A DNA stretch of 8,917 bases from Oscillospiraceae bacterium (GCA_018110855.1 JAGBFZ010000196.1:1-8917); one strand, 5' to 3'. Numbered from the stretch's first letter, positions 1 to 7,184 are shown. Translations and numbers: made by a program. Notes: generated by a model from the sequence alone, not told the origin.

Positions 1-425
1 GTTGAAAAAGTCCATAGATGAAAAAATCTGCACAAATGAGGACATAGTAAAAGTTTCGTCCACCTTTTCAAAGGTGGCAGGGGTCAAGGGGCGGGGAACC
101 CCCGCTGGTAAGTCGTTTATACTTTTGTATGGACTGTCAGTTTGCGGCTCGGTACCGATAATTGATTGGGTACGCAGAGGGAAGTTCACAGGACAGCGTC
201 CCCTTGTCGCCCTCCGCAGAGGGCGAAATCTCCTTTTTTATCAAAAGAACGGAGCAGGGGTGAGAAATGCGACAGCATTTCGAGGGGGCGAACAAGACCG
301 CCTCCCCTTCTTTGGCGGTTGTGCAAAACTATCCTCAAAAACGTTCCGGTGGAACGTTTTTGACAAAGAAATTTTTGTATGGGTTTGTGCATACATTAGT
401 TGTCATTTCTATTTTCACTAACCAA
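1..425. repeat. Hairpin-rich intergenic mosaic, no gene seen
   Basis: This stretch contains no convincing gene. It holds a run of short inverted repeats with small loops: 60-77 (8-bp arms, 2-nt loop), 91-105 (6-bp arms, GC only), 191-201 (4-bp arms), 207-226 (8-bp arms, CGCA loop), 264-281 (7-bp arms), 284-305 (7 pairs with one wobble) and 335-363 (13-bp arms). Frames are open across it on both strands, but their translations are arginine-, glycine- and serine-rich, match no family I know, and simply read through the hairpins. The layout resembles composite intergenic repeats that I recall from Ruminococcus and relatives, which are often mis-annotated as small proteins. It may be a remnant of a non-coding mobile repeat, or transcribed structured RNA. 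No transposase or target-site duplication is visible. Confidence 0.55.
335..363 (-). terminator. Probable intrinsic terminator after the DUF3788 gene
   Basis: This is a perfect inverted repeat with 13-bp arms (335-347 and 351-363) and a 3-nt loop. The core is CGTTCC/GGAACG flanked by A and T runs, so it has a T-tract on either strand. It lies about 60 nt beyond the stop codon of the minus-strand gene ending at 426, which suits termination of the rnr-DUF3788 transcript. It could equally be the last hairpin of the intergenic repeat mosaic. The symmetric form would also stop plus-strand transcription. Confidence 0.6.
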
Positions 426-839
426 TTATTTCCTGTTGGGCTTCCTTTTGAGCGCAAGCAGAGCCATAAAATCATCGAATAAAGTGTCATCCTTCGGCTC
501 AAACATCAGCCATTTGCCATCATGGTAAGACTTGGTCTCATCGTAGATTTTCTGAATATCGGCAGAAAATTCGCTTCTCCTTGCTTCAAATTTTGCCCGT
601 TCATCTCTTCCGAGTATTACCCAGAAGCTCATGACATCCTTCTTTGCATAAAGGGTGCAGAGGGTCTTGCCGCCTCTGCGGTATTTAAGCTCATATATCC
701 AGTCCCCGAAGCCCTTGTTAGGGATAAGCTCCATCTCGTATTTTTCGTCTATCCTGCCGCACAGCTCCTGCCACACACTATATAAATGCTCTCCGAGCAG
801 CGCAGTCATTTCCTCGGCCGTGGGGATACTTTCGAGCAT
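426..839 (-). CDS. DUF3788-like protein of unknown function
   Basis: This is a 137-residue soluble protein with no signal peptide or membrane segment. It resembles the DUF3788 family, judged from memory of the pattern: an early Trp in a helix (W23), a central strand pair with GGKTLCTLYAKKD (56-68) followed by FWVILGRDER (72-81), then YHDGKWLMFEP (105-115), and a C-terminal helix DDFMALLALKRKP (122-134). Family members are small cytoplasmic proteins of unknown biochemical role, so no function is proposed. The ATG at 839 is preceded by AAAGGAG (848-854) with an 8-nt spacer, and it sits only 19 nt after the rnr stop, so the two are probably cotranscribed. Family assignment is fairly likely; coding status is nearly certain. 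Confidence 0.75.
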   Translation of the reverse strand: MLESIPTAEEMTALLGEHLYSVWQELCGRIDEKYEMELIPNKGFGDWIYELKYRRGGKTLCTLYAKKDVMSFWVILGRDERAKFEARRSEFSADIQKIYDETKSYHDGKWLMFEPKDDTLFDDFMALLALKRKPNRK

Positions 840-858
840 GATATCTGCTCCTTTCAGA

Positions 859-2985
859 TCATTCCGTTACAATCACAAAATCCACATTTCCGCTTGCGGG
901 GTCTGCCTTGACGCATTTTACCTTGACGTGCTGACCAACGGAATAAACCGTTTCGCCGTTTCGTGTAATTGAGAAATGTCCGTCAAAATCATATGTCCCG
1001 TCGGGCAGGGTCTCCATCTTCACAAGCCCCTCAACGGTGTTGGGCAGCTCAACATACATACCGTAATCCGTAACCGAGCTTACCATTCCCTCAAATTCCT
1101 CACCCAGATGAGCGGACATATATTCGGCAATGTAGCAGTCCTCACATTCACGCTCCACCCGCATTGCGGTAAGCTCACATTCGGAGGACTGCAAAGATGC
1201 GGCATTTGCAAATTTGCCGTACTTCTTTGCAATGACTGCAGCAGGCTCCTTGTTGTAGCAAAGGTCTGTGAGAATGCGGTGAATGGCAAGATCGGGATAA
1301 CGCCTGATAGGTGACGTAAAATGAGCATAATCCTTGAGCACAAGTCCGAAATGTCCTAAAGGCTCATCGGCATATTTTGCCTTAGCCATGGAACGAAGCA
1401 CCATGTTGTTGATAACGGGGGAGAGATCGGTGTCCTTGACGGAATCAAGTATTTCCGCAAGATGAACGGGCTTTACGCTTGAAAACATGGGGTGAGAAAC
1501 CCCCAGTCTGTCGGTCACTTCAATAAGCTCGCTTATTTTTTCGGGAGCGGGGTCCTCATGGATACGATAAACAAAGGGAATATTATTTTCCCTTGCGGTT
1601 TTCGCCGCAGATTCGTTTGCCATGAGCATAAATTCCTCAATGATAAGCTCCGCCTTGCCTCTTTCTCTGCGGGAAACGTTCACGCATACCTCGTTTTCAT
1701 TGATATCCAGCTTGCATTCGGGGGTGTCTATTTGAGGAGCGCCCCTCTTGAGCTTGTTTGCGGTAAGGATCTCCGCCAGCTCCTGCATAAGGAAAATGGT
1801 GTCAAAAAGACCGTCATATTTCTCTTTAAGCTCTGTCGGAACGGCGCCGATATCGTCCTTATATTCAAGAATTTTGTTTATCTCGCTGTAAACGCCCTTC
1901 ACACGGGAGCGGATAACAGTTTTGCTGAATTTGTATTTAATGAGCTTGCCCTCGCTGTCAAGCTCCATAAGGCAGGAAAATGCAAGCCTGTCCTCGTTGG
2001 GATTGAGCGAGCAGATGCCGTTTGAAAGCTCCTTGGGCAGCATGGGAATGACCTTGTTTGCATAGTAAATAGATGTTCCCCGCAGAAAAGCGTCCTTGTC
2101 AAGCTCGGAATTAGGCTTAACATAATGGGAAACGTCCGCAATATGAACACCCAGAGCATAGCCGTTTTCGGTGCGTGTTACTGAAATAGCGTCATCAATA
2201 TCCTTTGTGTCCGCACCGTCAATGGTGAAGATTATCTCGTCCCTGAGATCGAGGCGGCTGTAAATATCCTTGTCGGTTATCTTCATGCCCGATATGTGCC
2301 GTGCCTCGTCCTGCACCGCAATGGGGAATTCAACCTCCACATCATTCATGTAAAGCACCGCAAGAGCACTGCTCACAGCCCTGTCAGAGCTGCCGAAAAC
2401 TGCGCTTATGCGGCAGCGGTGATCTGCATGGCGCTCGCCTCTTTTGGTAATGACCGCAAGAACCTTGTCACCCTCTTTAGCGTCGGTATCCCTGCCGCTT
2501 ACAGCGATAAGATCGCGGCAGAAGCTGTCGGGACGGACAAAATAGCTGTTATTTTCCGAAACGAGGGTGCCTGTAAATTCGGAGAAGCCCTCCTTTGCCA
2601 CAGCGCAAACCTCGCCCTCGGGGGAATCCCCTCTTGAGGGAATGAGCCTGCAAACCACCGTATCGCCGGGCATAGCGCCCTTCAGATACTTTCCGGGAAC
2701 GAATATCTCAACACCGTCCTCACGCCGTACAAAGCCGAAGGTCTTGTTTATCCTTGCGACCTCCGCCTTGAACATATCATGAGCCTGGCAGAGGATATAG
2801 CCCTGCTTTGTAAGCATAATATCGCCGCTTTGTGCAAGCTCGGCAGCCGCTTTTTTGAAATCCGCCTGAGATACCTTCTTGCCCTTGACTCTGCCGTAAA
2901 GCGCCTTTTCGGGAACAGCCTTTTTTCCGCACTGCTCTAAAACGTTCAAAATTCTTGAGATACAAATCTGAGAAACCTCTGCCAT
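859..2985 (-). CDS. rnr: Ribonuclease R (3'-5' exoribonuclease)
   Basis: RNase R is a processive, hydrolytic 3'-to-5' exoribonuclease of the RNB/RNase II superfamily. It degrades structured RNA and takes part in rRNA and tmRNA-linked quality control. The 708-residue product shows the expected order: an N-terminal winged-helix segment (about 5-65), cold-shock/OB domains (about 70-230), the RNB catalytic domain (about 243-570) and a C-terminal S1 domain (about 628-706). The metal-binding motif IDGADTKDIDDA supplies D256, D262, D264 and D265, with the spacing of the E. coli RNase II/R active site. The signature HFTSPIRRYPDL is at 555-566. It lacks the long basic C-terminal tail of some homologues, which makes it shorter than the roughly 780-residue Bacillus protein as I recall it. 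GGGAGG lies 5 nt before the ATG. It follows secG, a classic Firmicutes order, but smpB does not follow it here. Confidence 0.97.
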   Translation of the reverse strand: MAEVSQICISRILNVLEQCGKKAVPEKALYGRVKGKKVSQADFKKAAAELAQSGDIMLTKQGYILCQAHDMFKAEVARINKTFGFVRREDGVEIFVPGKYLKGAMPGDTVVCRLIPSRGDSPEGEVCAVAKEGFSEFTGTLVSENNSYFVRPDSFCRDLIAVSGRDTDAKEGDKVLAVITKRGERHADHRCRISAVFGSSDRAVSSALAVLYMNDVEVEFPIAVQDEARHISGMKITDKDIYSRLDLRDEIIFTIDGADTKDIDDAISVTRTENGYALGVHIADVSHYVKPNSELDKDAFLRGTSIYYANKVIPMLPKELSNGICSLNPNEDRLAFSCLMELDSEGKLIKYKFSKTVIRSRVKGVYSEINKILEYKDDIGAVPTELKEKYDGLFDTIFLMQELAEILTANKLKRGAPQIDTPECKLDINENEVCVNVSRRERGKAELIIEEFMLMANESAAKTARENNIPFVYRIHEDPAPEKISELIEVTDRLGVSHPMFSSVKPVHLAEILDSVKDTDLSPVINNMVLRSMAKAKYADEPLGHFGLVLKDYAHFTSPIRRYPDLAIHRILTDLCYNKEPAAVIAKKYGKFANAASLQSSECELTAMRVERECEDCYIAEYMSAHLGEEFEGMVSSVTDYGMYVELPNTVEGLVKMETLPDGTYDFDGHFSITRNGETVYSVGQHVKVKCVKADPASGNVDFVIVTE

Positions 2986-3005
2986 AATAACCTCCCGAAC
3001 AAAAA

Positions 3006-3014
3006 ATTATAACA
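3006..3014 (-). promoter_or_regulatory. Candidate extended -10 promoter for rnr
   Basis: Reading the minus strand, TGTTATAAT is a perfect extended -10 element (TGnTATAAT). It begins in the last base of the T-tract of the secG terminator and ends about 15 nt before the rnr ribosome binding site. No good -35 box is present at 17-18 bp, because that position is inside the terminator hairpin; an extended -10 can tolerate this. Transcription from it would give a very short 5' leader on the rnr mRNA. This is an inference from sequence only. Confidence 0.5.
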
Positions 3015-3046
3015 AAAAAGCTCCCGCACCGATGAAGTGCAGGAGC
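3014..3046 (-). terminator. Intrinsic terminator between secG and rnr
   Basis: On the minus strand the RNA folds as a 10-bp stem (GCTCCTGCAC with GTGCGGGAGC, one G-U pair) with a 7-nt loop, followed directly by six T residues. It starts 13 nt after the secG stop codon, so it should end most secG transcripts before rnr. Any cotranscription of rnr would need read-through. Confidence 0.85.
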
Positions 3047-3059
3047 GAACAGACTGAAA

Positions 3060-3320
3060 TCAGCCCTTTGAGGCTACAACGGAAATGATATTAACCGCAA
3101 TAACAACTACAAAGAAGATGAAAGCAACGATCTTGGTAAGTCTCTCAAGAGCCTTTTCTCTTGTGTTCTGACCGTTCTTTCCGTAGAAGCTGTCATTATT
3201 CGAGCCTTGGATCGCACTTGTCATGCCCTGCTGCTTCTGCGACTGCATAAGCGTGATAACAACGATGAAAACGCTGCACGCAATAAGCAGAATACCGCTG
3301 ATGATCTCAATTGCACCCAT
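3060..3320 (-). CDS. secG: Preprotein translocase subunit SecG
   Basis: SecG is the small membrane subunit of the SecYEG protein-export channel and helps SecA-driven translocation. The 86-residue product has the expected size and topology: a hydrophobic helix at about 5-24, a polar loop with the family pattern LMQSQKQQGMTSAIQG (24-39), and a second helix at about 61-83. GGAGG lies 9 nt before the ATG. A promoter is visible about 55 nt upstream and a strong terminator about 13 nt downstream, so it appears to be mainly monocistronic although it neighbours rnr in the conserved Firmicutes order. Small secG genes are easily missed, but the paired helices, loop motif and context make this call firm. 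Confidence 0.95.
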   Translation of the reverse strand: MGAIEIISGILLIACSVFIVVITLMQSQKQQGMTSAIQGSNNDSFYGKNGQNTREKALERLTKIVAFIFFVVVIAVNIISVVASKG

Positions 3321-3375
3321 TATATTTTTCCTCCGTTATATACAAATAAACATACCATACGAATTTAACACAGCT

Positions 3376-3404
3376 ATTATACCACACATTTTCCGAATAT
3401 GCAA
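3376..3404 (-). promoter_or_regulatory. Sigma-A-type promoter for secG
   Basis: On the minus strand a -35-like TTGCAT (3404-3399) is separated by exactly 17 bp from a consensus TATAAT (3381-3376). TGG directly precedes the -10 box, making it an extended -10. The secG start codon follows about 55 nt downstream. The weak -35 is offset by the perfect -10. This is the best promoter-like sequence upstream of secG. Confidence 0.75.
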
Positions 3405-3525
3405 GAGCTTTGGGAAAAATTTGTGCAAATAAACCAACTGAGCTGAGCGCAAACGGGGCGATATACAAGAATATCCCATTAAATCAGCAATAATTCAGAA
3501 AACGTTAATAAAATGCACATTTAAC

Positions 3526-3554
3526 TTGCGAAAACTTTGTGAGATAATTATTAT
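3526..3554 (+). promoter_or_regulatory. Candidate promoter for the coaX operon
   Basis: TTGCGA (3526-3531) and TATTAT (3549-3554) are separated by 17 bp, giving a plausible vegetative promoter 33 nt before the coaX ATG. Both boxes depart from consensus (TTGnnA and 5 of 6). Immediately upstream is the short inverted repeat AAATG-CA-CATTT (3511-3522), a possible operator, though the AT-rich sequence makes chance occurrence possible. Confidence 0.55.
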
Positions 3555-3587
3555 AGATAAATATTACTTAAAAGAGGAACGACCGCT

Positions 3588-4352
3588 ATGATTCTCGCCA
3601 TTGATATTGGAAATACCCATACCGTGATAGGCTGCTGCAGAGACGGTGAGATACTGTTCAGAGAAACGCTATCCACCGCAGCTTCGGCAACCGCACTGGA
3701 ATATGCCGCCCTTATCCGCACCGCACTTGAGCTGAATGACTGTGACCCGAAAAATATTCATGGGGGAATAATCTCCTCAGTGGTGCCGTCACTTACAGGC
3801 ACCGTAAAGGAGGCTGTAAGGCGCCTTTCGGGAGTAAGCCCCATGGTGGTGGGACCCGGAATAAAAACGGGACTGAGCATAATGATAGACGACCCCGCCC
3901 AGCTTGGCAGCGGAATGGTGGTAAATGCCGCCGCAGGGCTGAAAAATTATCCCCTGCCCCTTATAATAATAGATATGGGCACTGCCACCACCCTTTCGGT
4001 AATTGACGGAAAGGGAACCTATCAGGGAGGAATGATCGTTCCCGGGCTGAAGGTGTCTCTCGATTCACTTGTGAACAGCACCTCGCAGCTGCCGAGGATA
4101 GCCCTTGAGCCGCCCCGCAGGATAATCGGCAAAAATACAGTGGAATGTCTCAGAAGCGGCGTGCTTTACGGCTGCGCAGCCATGATCGACGGGCTTATCG
4201 ACCGCATAAACGGGGAAATGGGGGCAGAATGTTCCGTTGTTGCCACAGGAGACGCCGCAGGAACGGTGATACCTCTCTGCCGCAGCAGTATTTCAATTGA
4301 CCGTGATCTTCCGCTCAAGGGGCTTATGCTAATTTACGGAAAGAATCAGTAA
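3588..4352 (+). CDS. coaX: Type III pantothenate kinase (CoaX), active-site motif altered
   Basis: CoaX phosphorylates pantothenate in the first step of coenzyme A synthesis; it is a dimeric ASKHA-fold kinase. The 254-residue product aligns end to end with the family: N-terminal phosphate-binding DIGNTHT (6-12), SVVPSLT (64-70), DMGTATT (129-135), GGMIVPG (147-153) and the C-terminal LKGLMLIY (243-250). The odd point is residues 107-110. The family motif G-A-D-R, whose Asp is catalytic, reads G-S-G-M, encoded by GGC AGC GGA ATG. From G109 to D129 the spacing is 20, as between D105 and D125 of the Thermotoga enzyme, so the missing Asp is not an alignment shift. A second deviation is ATGD (219-222) where the family has TGG. 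AAGAGGA lies 9 nt before the ATG. It heads a four-gene operon. Fold and family are secure; kinase activity is in doubt. Confidence 0.9.
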   Translation: MILAIDIGNTHTVIGCCRDGEILFRETLSTAASATALEYAALIRTALELNDCDPKNIHGGIISSVVPSLTGTVKEAVRRLSGVSPMVVGPGIKTGLSIMIDDPAQLGSGMVVNAAAGLKNYPLPLIIIDMGTATTLSVIDGKGTYQGGMIVPGLKVSLDSLVNSTSQLPRIALEPPRRIIGKNTVECLRSGVLYGCAAMIDGLIDRINGEMGAECSVVATGDAAGTVIPLCRSSISIDRDLPLKGLMLIYGKNQ

Positions 4353-4370
4353 AATTAAGGGGGAAGTGCA

Positions 4371-5015
4371 ATGAATACCGAAAGCATTATCTTCGATATG
4401 GACGGAACTTTGTGGGACAGCTCGGAAAATGTTGCCGCGTCATGGGAGGAAACTGTGAGATGTCAGGGGGATCCTCTTCTGAGAAGCGTCCATATAACAG
4501 GTGAGGACATTCGGGGAGTCATGGGAATGACCATGGACGAGATAGCAAAAAAGCTGTTTCCTGAGCTGACCGCCACAAGGCAGTATGAGCTTCTGGAGCT
4601 TTGCTCGGAGAATGAGAATAATTTTCTTGCAGTAAACGGCGGAAAACTATATGACGGGCTTGAGGAGACCTTGACAAAGCTTTCGGAAAATCATCGTCTG
4701 TTTATAGTAAGCAACTGTCAGAAGGGCTATATCGAGGCATTTTTTGAATTTTGCGGACTGGAGCGGCTTTTTACGGATTATCTCTGCTGGGGAGATACGG
4801 GAAAGCCCAAAAGTGAGACAATAAAGCTCCTTATGGAGAGAAATAATATATCCTCCGCCGTTTATGTGGGAGATACCGCAGGGGACTGCGATTCGGCACA
4901 TATGGCAGGAATACCCTTTGTCCATGCGGCATATGGCTTCGGAGTTAATGTCCCCGAGGAAAAAATATCCGCAAAAGCGGAAAATATAAGACAGCTTGCA
5001 GATATTTTCGGATAA
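4371..5015 (+). CDS. HAD-superfamily phosphatase, phosphoglycolate-phosphatase-like
   Basis: This 214-residue cytoplasmic protein has all four haloacid dehalogenase motifs. Motif I is FDMDGTLWDS, with nucleophile D9 and general acid D11. Motif II is VSN (113-115). The motif III lysine is in GKPKSET (144-150). Motif IV is VGDTAGD, with metal ligands D168 and D172. The helical cap between motifs I and II (about 15-90) is of the C1 type, as in phosphoglycolate phosphatase and pyrophosphatase PpaX subfamilies. Such enzymes are Mg-dependent phosphomonoesterases, and their substrate cannot be read from sequence. TAAGGGGG (4356-4363) lies 7 nt before the ATG, 18 nt after coaX, so translation is probably linked to coaX transcription. 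Adjacency to coaX does not by itself imply a CoA-pathway substrate. Confidence 0.9.
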   Translation: MNTESIIFDMDGTLWDSSENVAASWEETVRCQGDPLLRSVHITGEDIRGVMGMTMDEIAKKLFPELTATRQYELLELCSENENNFLAVNGGKLYDGLEETLTKLSENHRLFIVSNCQKGYIEAFFEFCGLERLFTDYLCWGDTGKPKSETIKLLMERNNISSAVYVGDTAGDCDSAHMAGIPFVHAAYGFGVNVPEEKISAKAENIRQLADIFG

Positions 5016-5049
5016 GCTCATAAAAAATGTGTAAAGGCAGGTGAACTGA

Positions 5050-7167
5050 ATGAACAAAGCTGCGGACGGTATCCGCTTTGTAATGATAATGGCGGCGACC
5101 TTAACGTTCATGTCAATAGGAGCACTTCGCCTGATGAAGCTCCAGCTTGTGGACGGCAGCAGCTATCTTCAGCAGTCCATCAGCTCAAATACCGCAAAGC
5201 AGGTGATAAACGCTCCCCGAGGGGAAATTGCCGACAGCAGCGGAAAATATCTCGTAAGCAACAAGGCAGGTTTCAATGCCGTTATAGAAAAGGCATTTTT
5301 CCCCACGGACAACAGCGAGATAAACCGCATAATCCTGCAAACTGCAAAGGTGCTTGAGGAGGAAAATGTAAAGTGGGAGGACGCTCTTCCGATAAGCGAA
5401 AATTCCCCCTTTGAATTTCTCCCCGACAAAGAAGCGGACGTGGCAAGGCTCAGGAAAAATATCGGCGTGCAGGTCTATGGAACCGCCGAGGAATGTATCA
5501 TCGCCATGACCGGGCTTTACGGCATTGACGATAAGCTTTCCGACCGTGAAAAGAGGATAATCGCAGGAGTGAGATACACCATGTATCTCAGGGATTTTTC
5601 CGTATCCAACCGCTACACCTTTGCGGAGGATATCACCATGGAAGCGGTGGTAAGATTAAAGGAGCTTACCCATGAGCTTGACGGAGTGGATATCGTTCAG
5701 GAAGCGGTAAGAGTAGTGAACACGGGAGACGTTATCCCTCATCTTCTCGGCACAGTGGGAGCAATATCCGCCGAGGAATACGAAAAGCTGAGAGACAGCG
5801 GCTATGCTCTCAACGATGTTGTTGGCAAGAGCGGCGTTGAAAAGGCGCTTGAAAGCACTCTCCGAGGCAAAAAGGGAGTGCGTACCCTTGAAATACAGGG
5901 GGGAGCGGTGGTCAAGGACGAGATAACTGAGGAAGCCGTTCCGGGAAATACAATCAAGCTCACCGTTGACAGCGATTATCAGCGTAAGGTGCAGACCATT
6001 CTGGAAAATCATATCTATTGGCTCAGAAATCAGACATCATCAAAGGCAAGGGGAGCCGAAGCGGACGCAGGAGCAATAGCCGTCCTTGACGCAAGAACGG
6101 GTGCCCTTCTTGCGGGAGCGACCTCCCCCACCTATAATCTTATAGATTACATTGATAATTATTCCCTTGTGGCAAAGGGAGAAAATTCACCCCTTACAAA
6201 CAGAGTTACAGCCGCCCTGTACCGTCCCGGCTCCACATTCAAGACCGTCACCGCCACAGCTGCGCTGAATGAGGGTATCATTTCCCCCACAGACGTGGTA
6301 AACTGTCAGAAATATTATACCTACTGGGAGGGCTGGAGCCCCGAATGTACGGGCTATCACGGACGAGTGAACGTTGTGACAGCTCTGAGGGAATCCTGCA
6401 ATATCTTCTTCTATGAGGTGGGCAGAGTGATGGGCATAGATACCATTGCGGATTATGCTTCAAAATTCGGACTTGGCGAAGAAATGGGACTTGAAACGGG
6501 CAGAGGCATCAAAACGGGATATATCGCCAGCCCCGAGACCTTTGAGGATCATCAGCTTGACTGGCAGGCAGGAAATGTCATACAGGCGGCTATCGGTCAG
6601 TCGGACACCTATATAACCCCCCTCCAGATGGCAGATCAGGCTCTTGCCATAGGAAACAGGGGAGTGAGATATGAGACCTATATGGTGGACAGCATTTACA
6701 CCTATAATATGGAGTCTCTCGTGAGCAAAACTGAGCCGAAAGCTGCCGCAGTTATAGAGGATAAAACGGGCTATACCTTTGATTCTGTCATCAAGGGAAT
6801 GGAGGAGGCTGCTGCCTTTGAAGCCTATACCTATCCTACTGTGAAGGAATATTATACCGACAGCTATCTTCTCACCGAGCTGCCGAAAAAGGCGGCTATC
6901 AAAACGGGAACTCCTCAGAATACCAGAACGGACACAAGCTCCGCATTTATCGGCTTTTACCCCTCTGACGACCCCGACATAGCCTTTGCAGGATATGTGG
7001 AGCACGGAGAATTTTCCAAGCTCATGATAAGGGAGATAATCGAAGCATACTACAATAAGAATTATCACATTGAACCGCTCAGTGGCAGATCAGAGGAAGA
7101 GATAACCGCAGAGCTTGCGGACAATGAGGATAACGAGGACGATCACGATAACGAAGATAACGAATAA
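5050..7167 (+). CDS. Class B penicillin-binding protein (PBP2-like DD-transpeptidase)
   Basis: This 705-residue enzyme forms peptide crosslinks in peptidoglycan on the outer face of the membrane and is a beta-lactam target. It has a short cytoplasmic N-terminus, one membrane anchor (about 9-27), the class B dimerisation segment with APRGEI (55-60), a pedestal region to about 300 containing HLLGTVG (231-237) and VVGKSGVEKALE (257-268), and the transpeptidase domain. That domain has all three catalytic motifs: S395-T-F-K398 in RPGSTFK, S449-C-N451, and K618-T-G-T621. There are no PASTA domains, so it is closer to elongation-type PBP2 than to FtsI with PASTA or SpoVD. The C-terminus ends in a 15-residue acidic tail of D, N and E that would lie outside the cell. 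The ATG at 5050 follows AGGTG and a 34-nt gap. It sits third in the coaX operon, away from mreBCD. Confidence 0.95.
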   Translation: MNKAADGIRFVMIMAATLTFMSIGALRLMKLQLVDGSSYLQQSISSNTAKQVINAPRGEIADSSGKYLVSNKAGFNAVIEKAFFPTDNSEINRIILQTAKVLEEENVKWEDALPISENSPFEFLPDKEADVARLRKNIGVQVYGTAEECIIAMTGLYGIDDKLSDREKRIIAGVRYTMYLRDFSVSNRYTFAEDITMEAVVRLKELTHELDGVDIVQEAVRVVNTGDVIPHLLGTVGAISAEEYEKLRDSGYALNDVVGKSGVEKALESTLRGKKGVRTLEIQGGAVVKDEITEEAVPGNTIKLTVDSDYQRKVQTILENHIYWLRNQTSSKARGAEADAGAIAVLDARTGALLAGATSPTYNLIDYIDNYSLVAKGENSPLTNRVTAALYRPGSTFKTVTATAALNEGIISPTDVVNCQKYYTYWEGWSPECTGYHGRVNVVTALRESCNIFFYEVGRVMGIDTIADYASKFGLGEEMGLETGRGIKTGYIASPETFEDHQLDWQAGNVIQAAIGQSDTYITPLQMADQALAIGNRGVRYETYMVDSIYTYNMESLVSKTEPKAAAVIEDKTGYTFDSVIKGMEEAAAFEAYTYPTVKEYYTDSYLLTELPKKAAIKTGTPQNTRTDTSSAFIGFYPSDDPDIAFAGYVEHGEFSKLMIREIIEAYYNKNYHIEPLSGRSEEEITAELADNEDNEDDHDNEDNE
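7129..7163 (+). repeat. GATAACGA direct repeats encoding the PBP acidic tail
   Basis: The 8-mer GATAACGA occurs at 7129-7136, 7147-7154 and 7156-7163, all in the same 9-nt register, with degenerate units between. It encodes the D-N-E repeats at the very end of the penicillin-binding protein, just before its stop codon. In-frame 9-nt units could shorten or lengthen the tail by slippage without disturbing the reading frame. Confidence 0.7.
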
Positions 7168-7173
7168 TCAAAC

Positions 7174-7184
7174 AAGATGGTGAT
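7174..7184 (+). promoter_or_regulatory. Ribosome binding site that sets the GspF-like start
   Basis: AAGATGGTGAT matches 9 of 11 positions of the full anti-anti-Shine-Dalgarno AAGGAGGTGAT and is placed correctly for the ATG at 7189. The in-frame ATG at 7177 lies inside this site and has no purine-rich site of its own upstream, so it is probably not the start. Confidence 0.65.

Noticed and set aside
166..392. Smaller open frames on both strands (166-363 plus, 186-392 minus)
   Set aside because: They overlap one another within the same hairpin region, are Arg/Pro/Ser-rich and have no recognisable motif.
2..421. An open frame of 139 codons starting from TTG, reading KKSIDEKICTNEDIVKVSS at its start
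   Set aside because: It runs through all of the perfect hairpins of the intergenic mosaic, has repeat-like composition, uses TTG at the window edge with no visible ribosome binding site, and resembles no family. It is most likely a translation of repeat DNA.
1492..2025. A 177-codon plus-strand frame inside rnr
   Set aside because: It is antisense to the RNB catalytic domain of a clear rnr gene, without a good ribosome binding site or domain.
6460..7068. A 202-codon minus-strand frame inside the PBP gene
   Set aside because: It is antisense to the transpeptidase domain with all catalytic motifs in the sense frame; its composition is that of a shadow frame.
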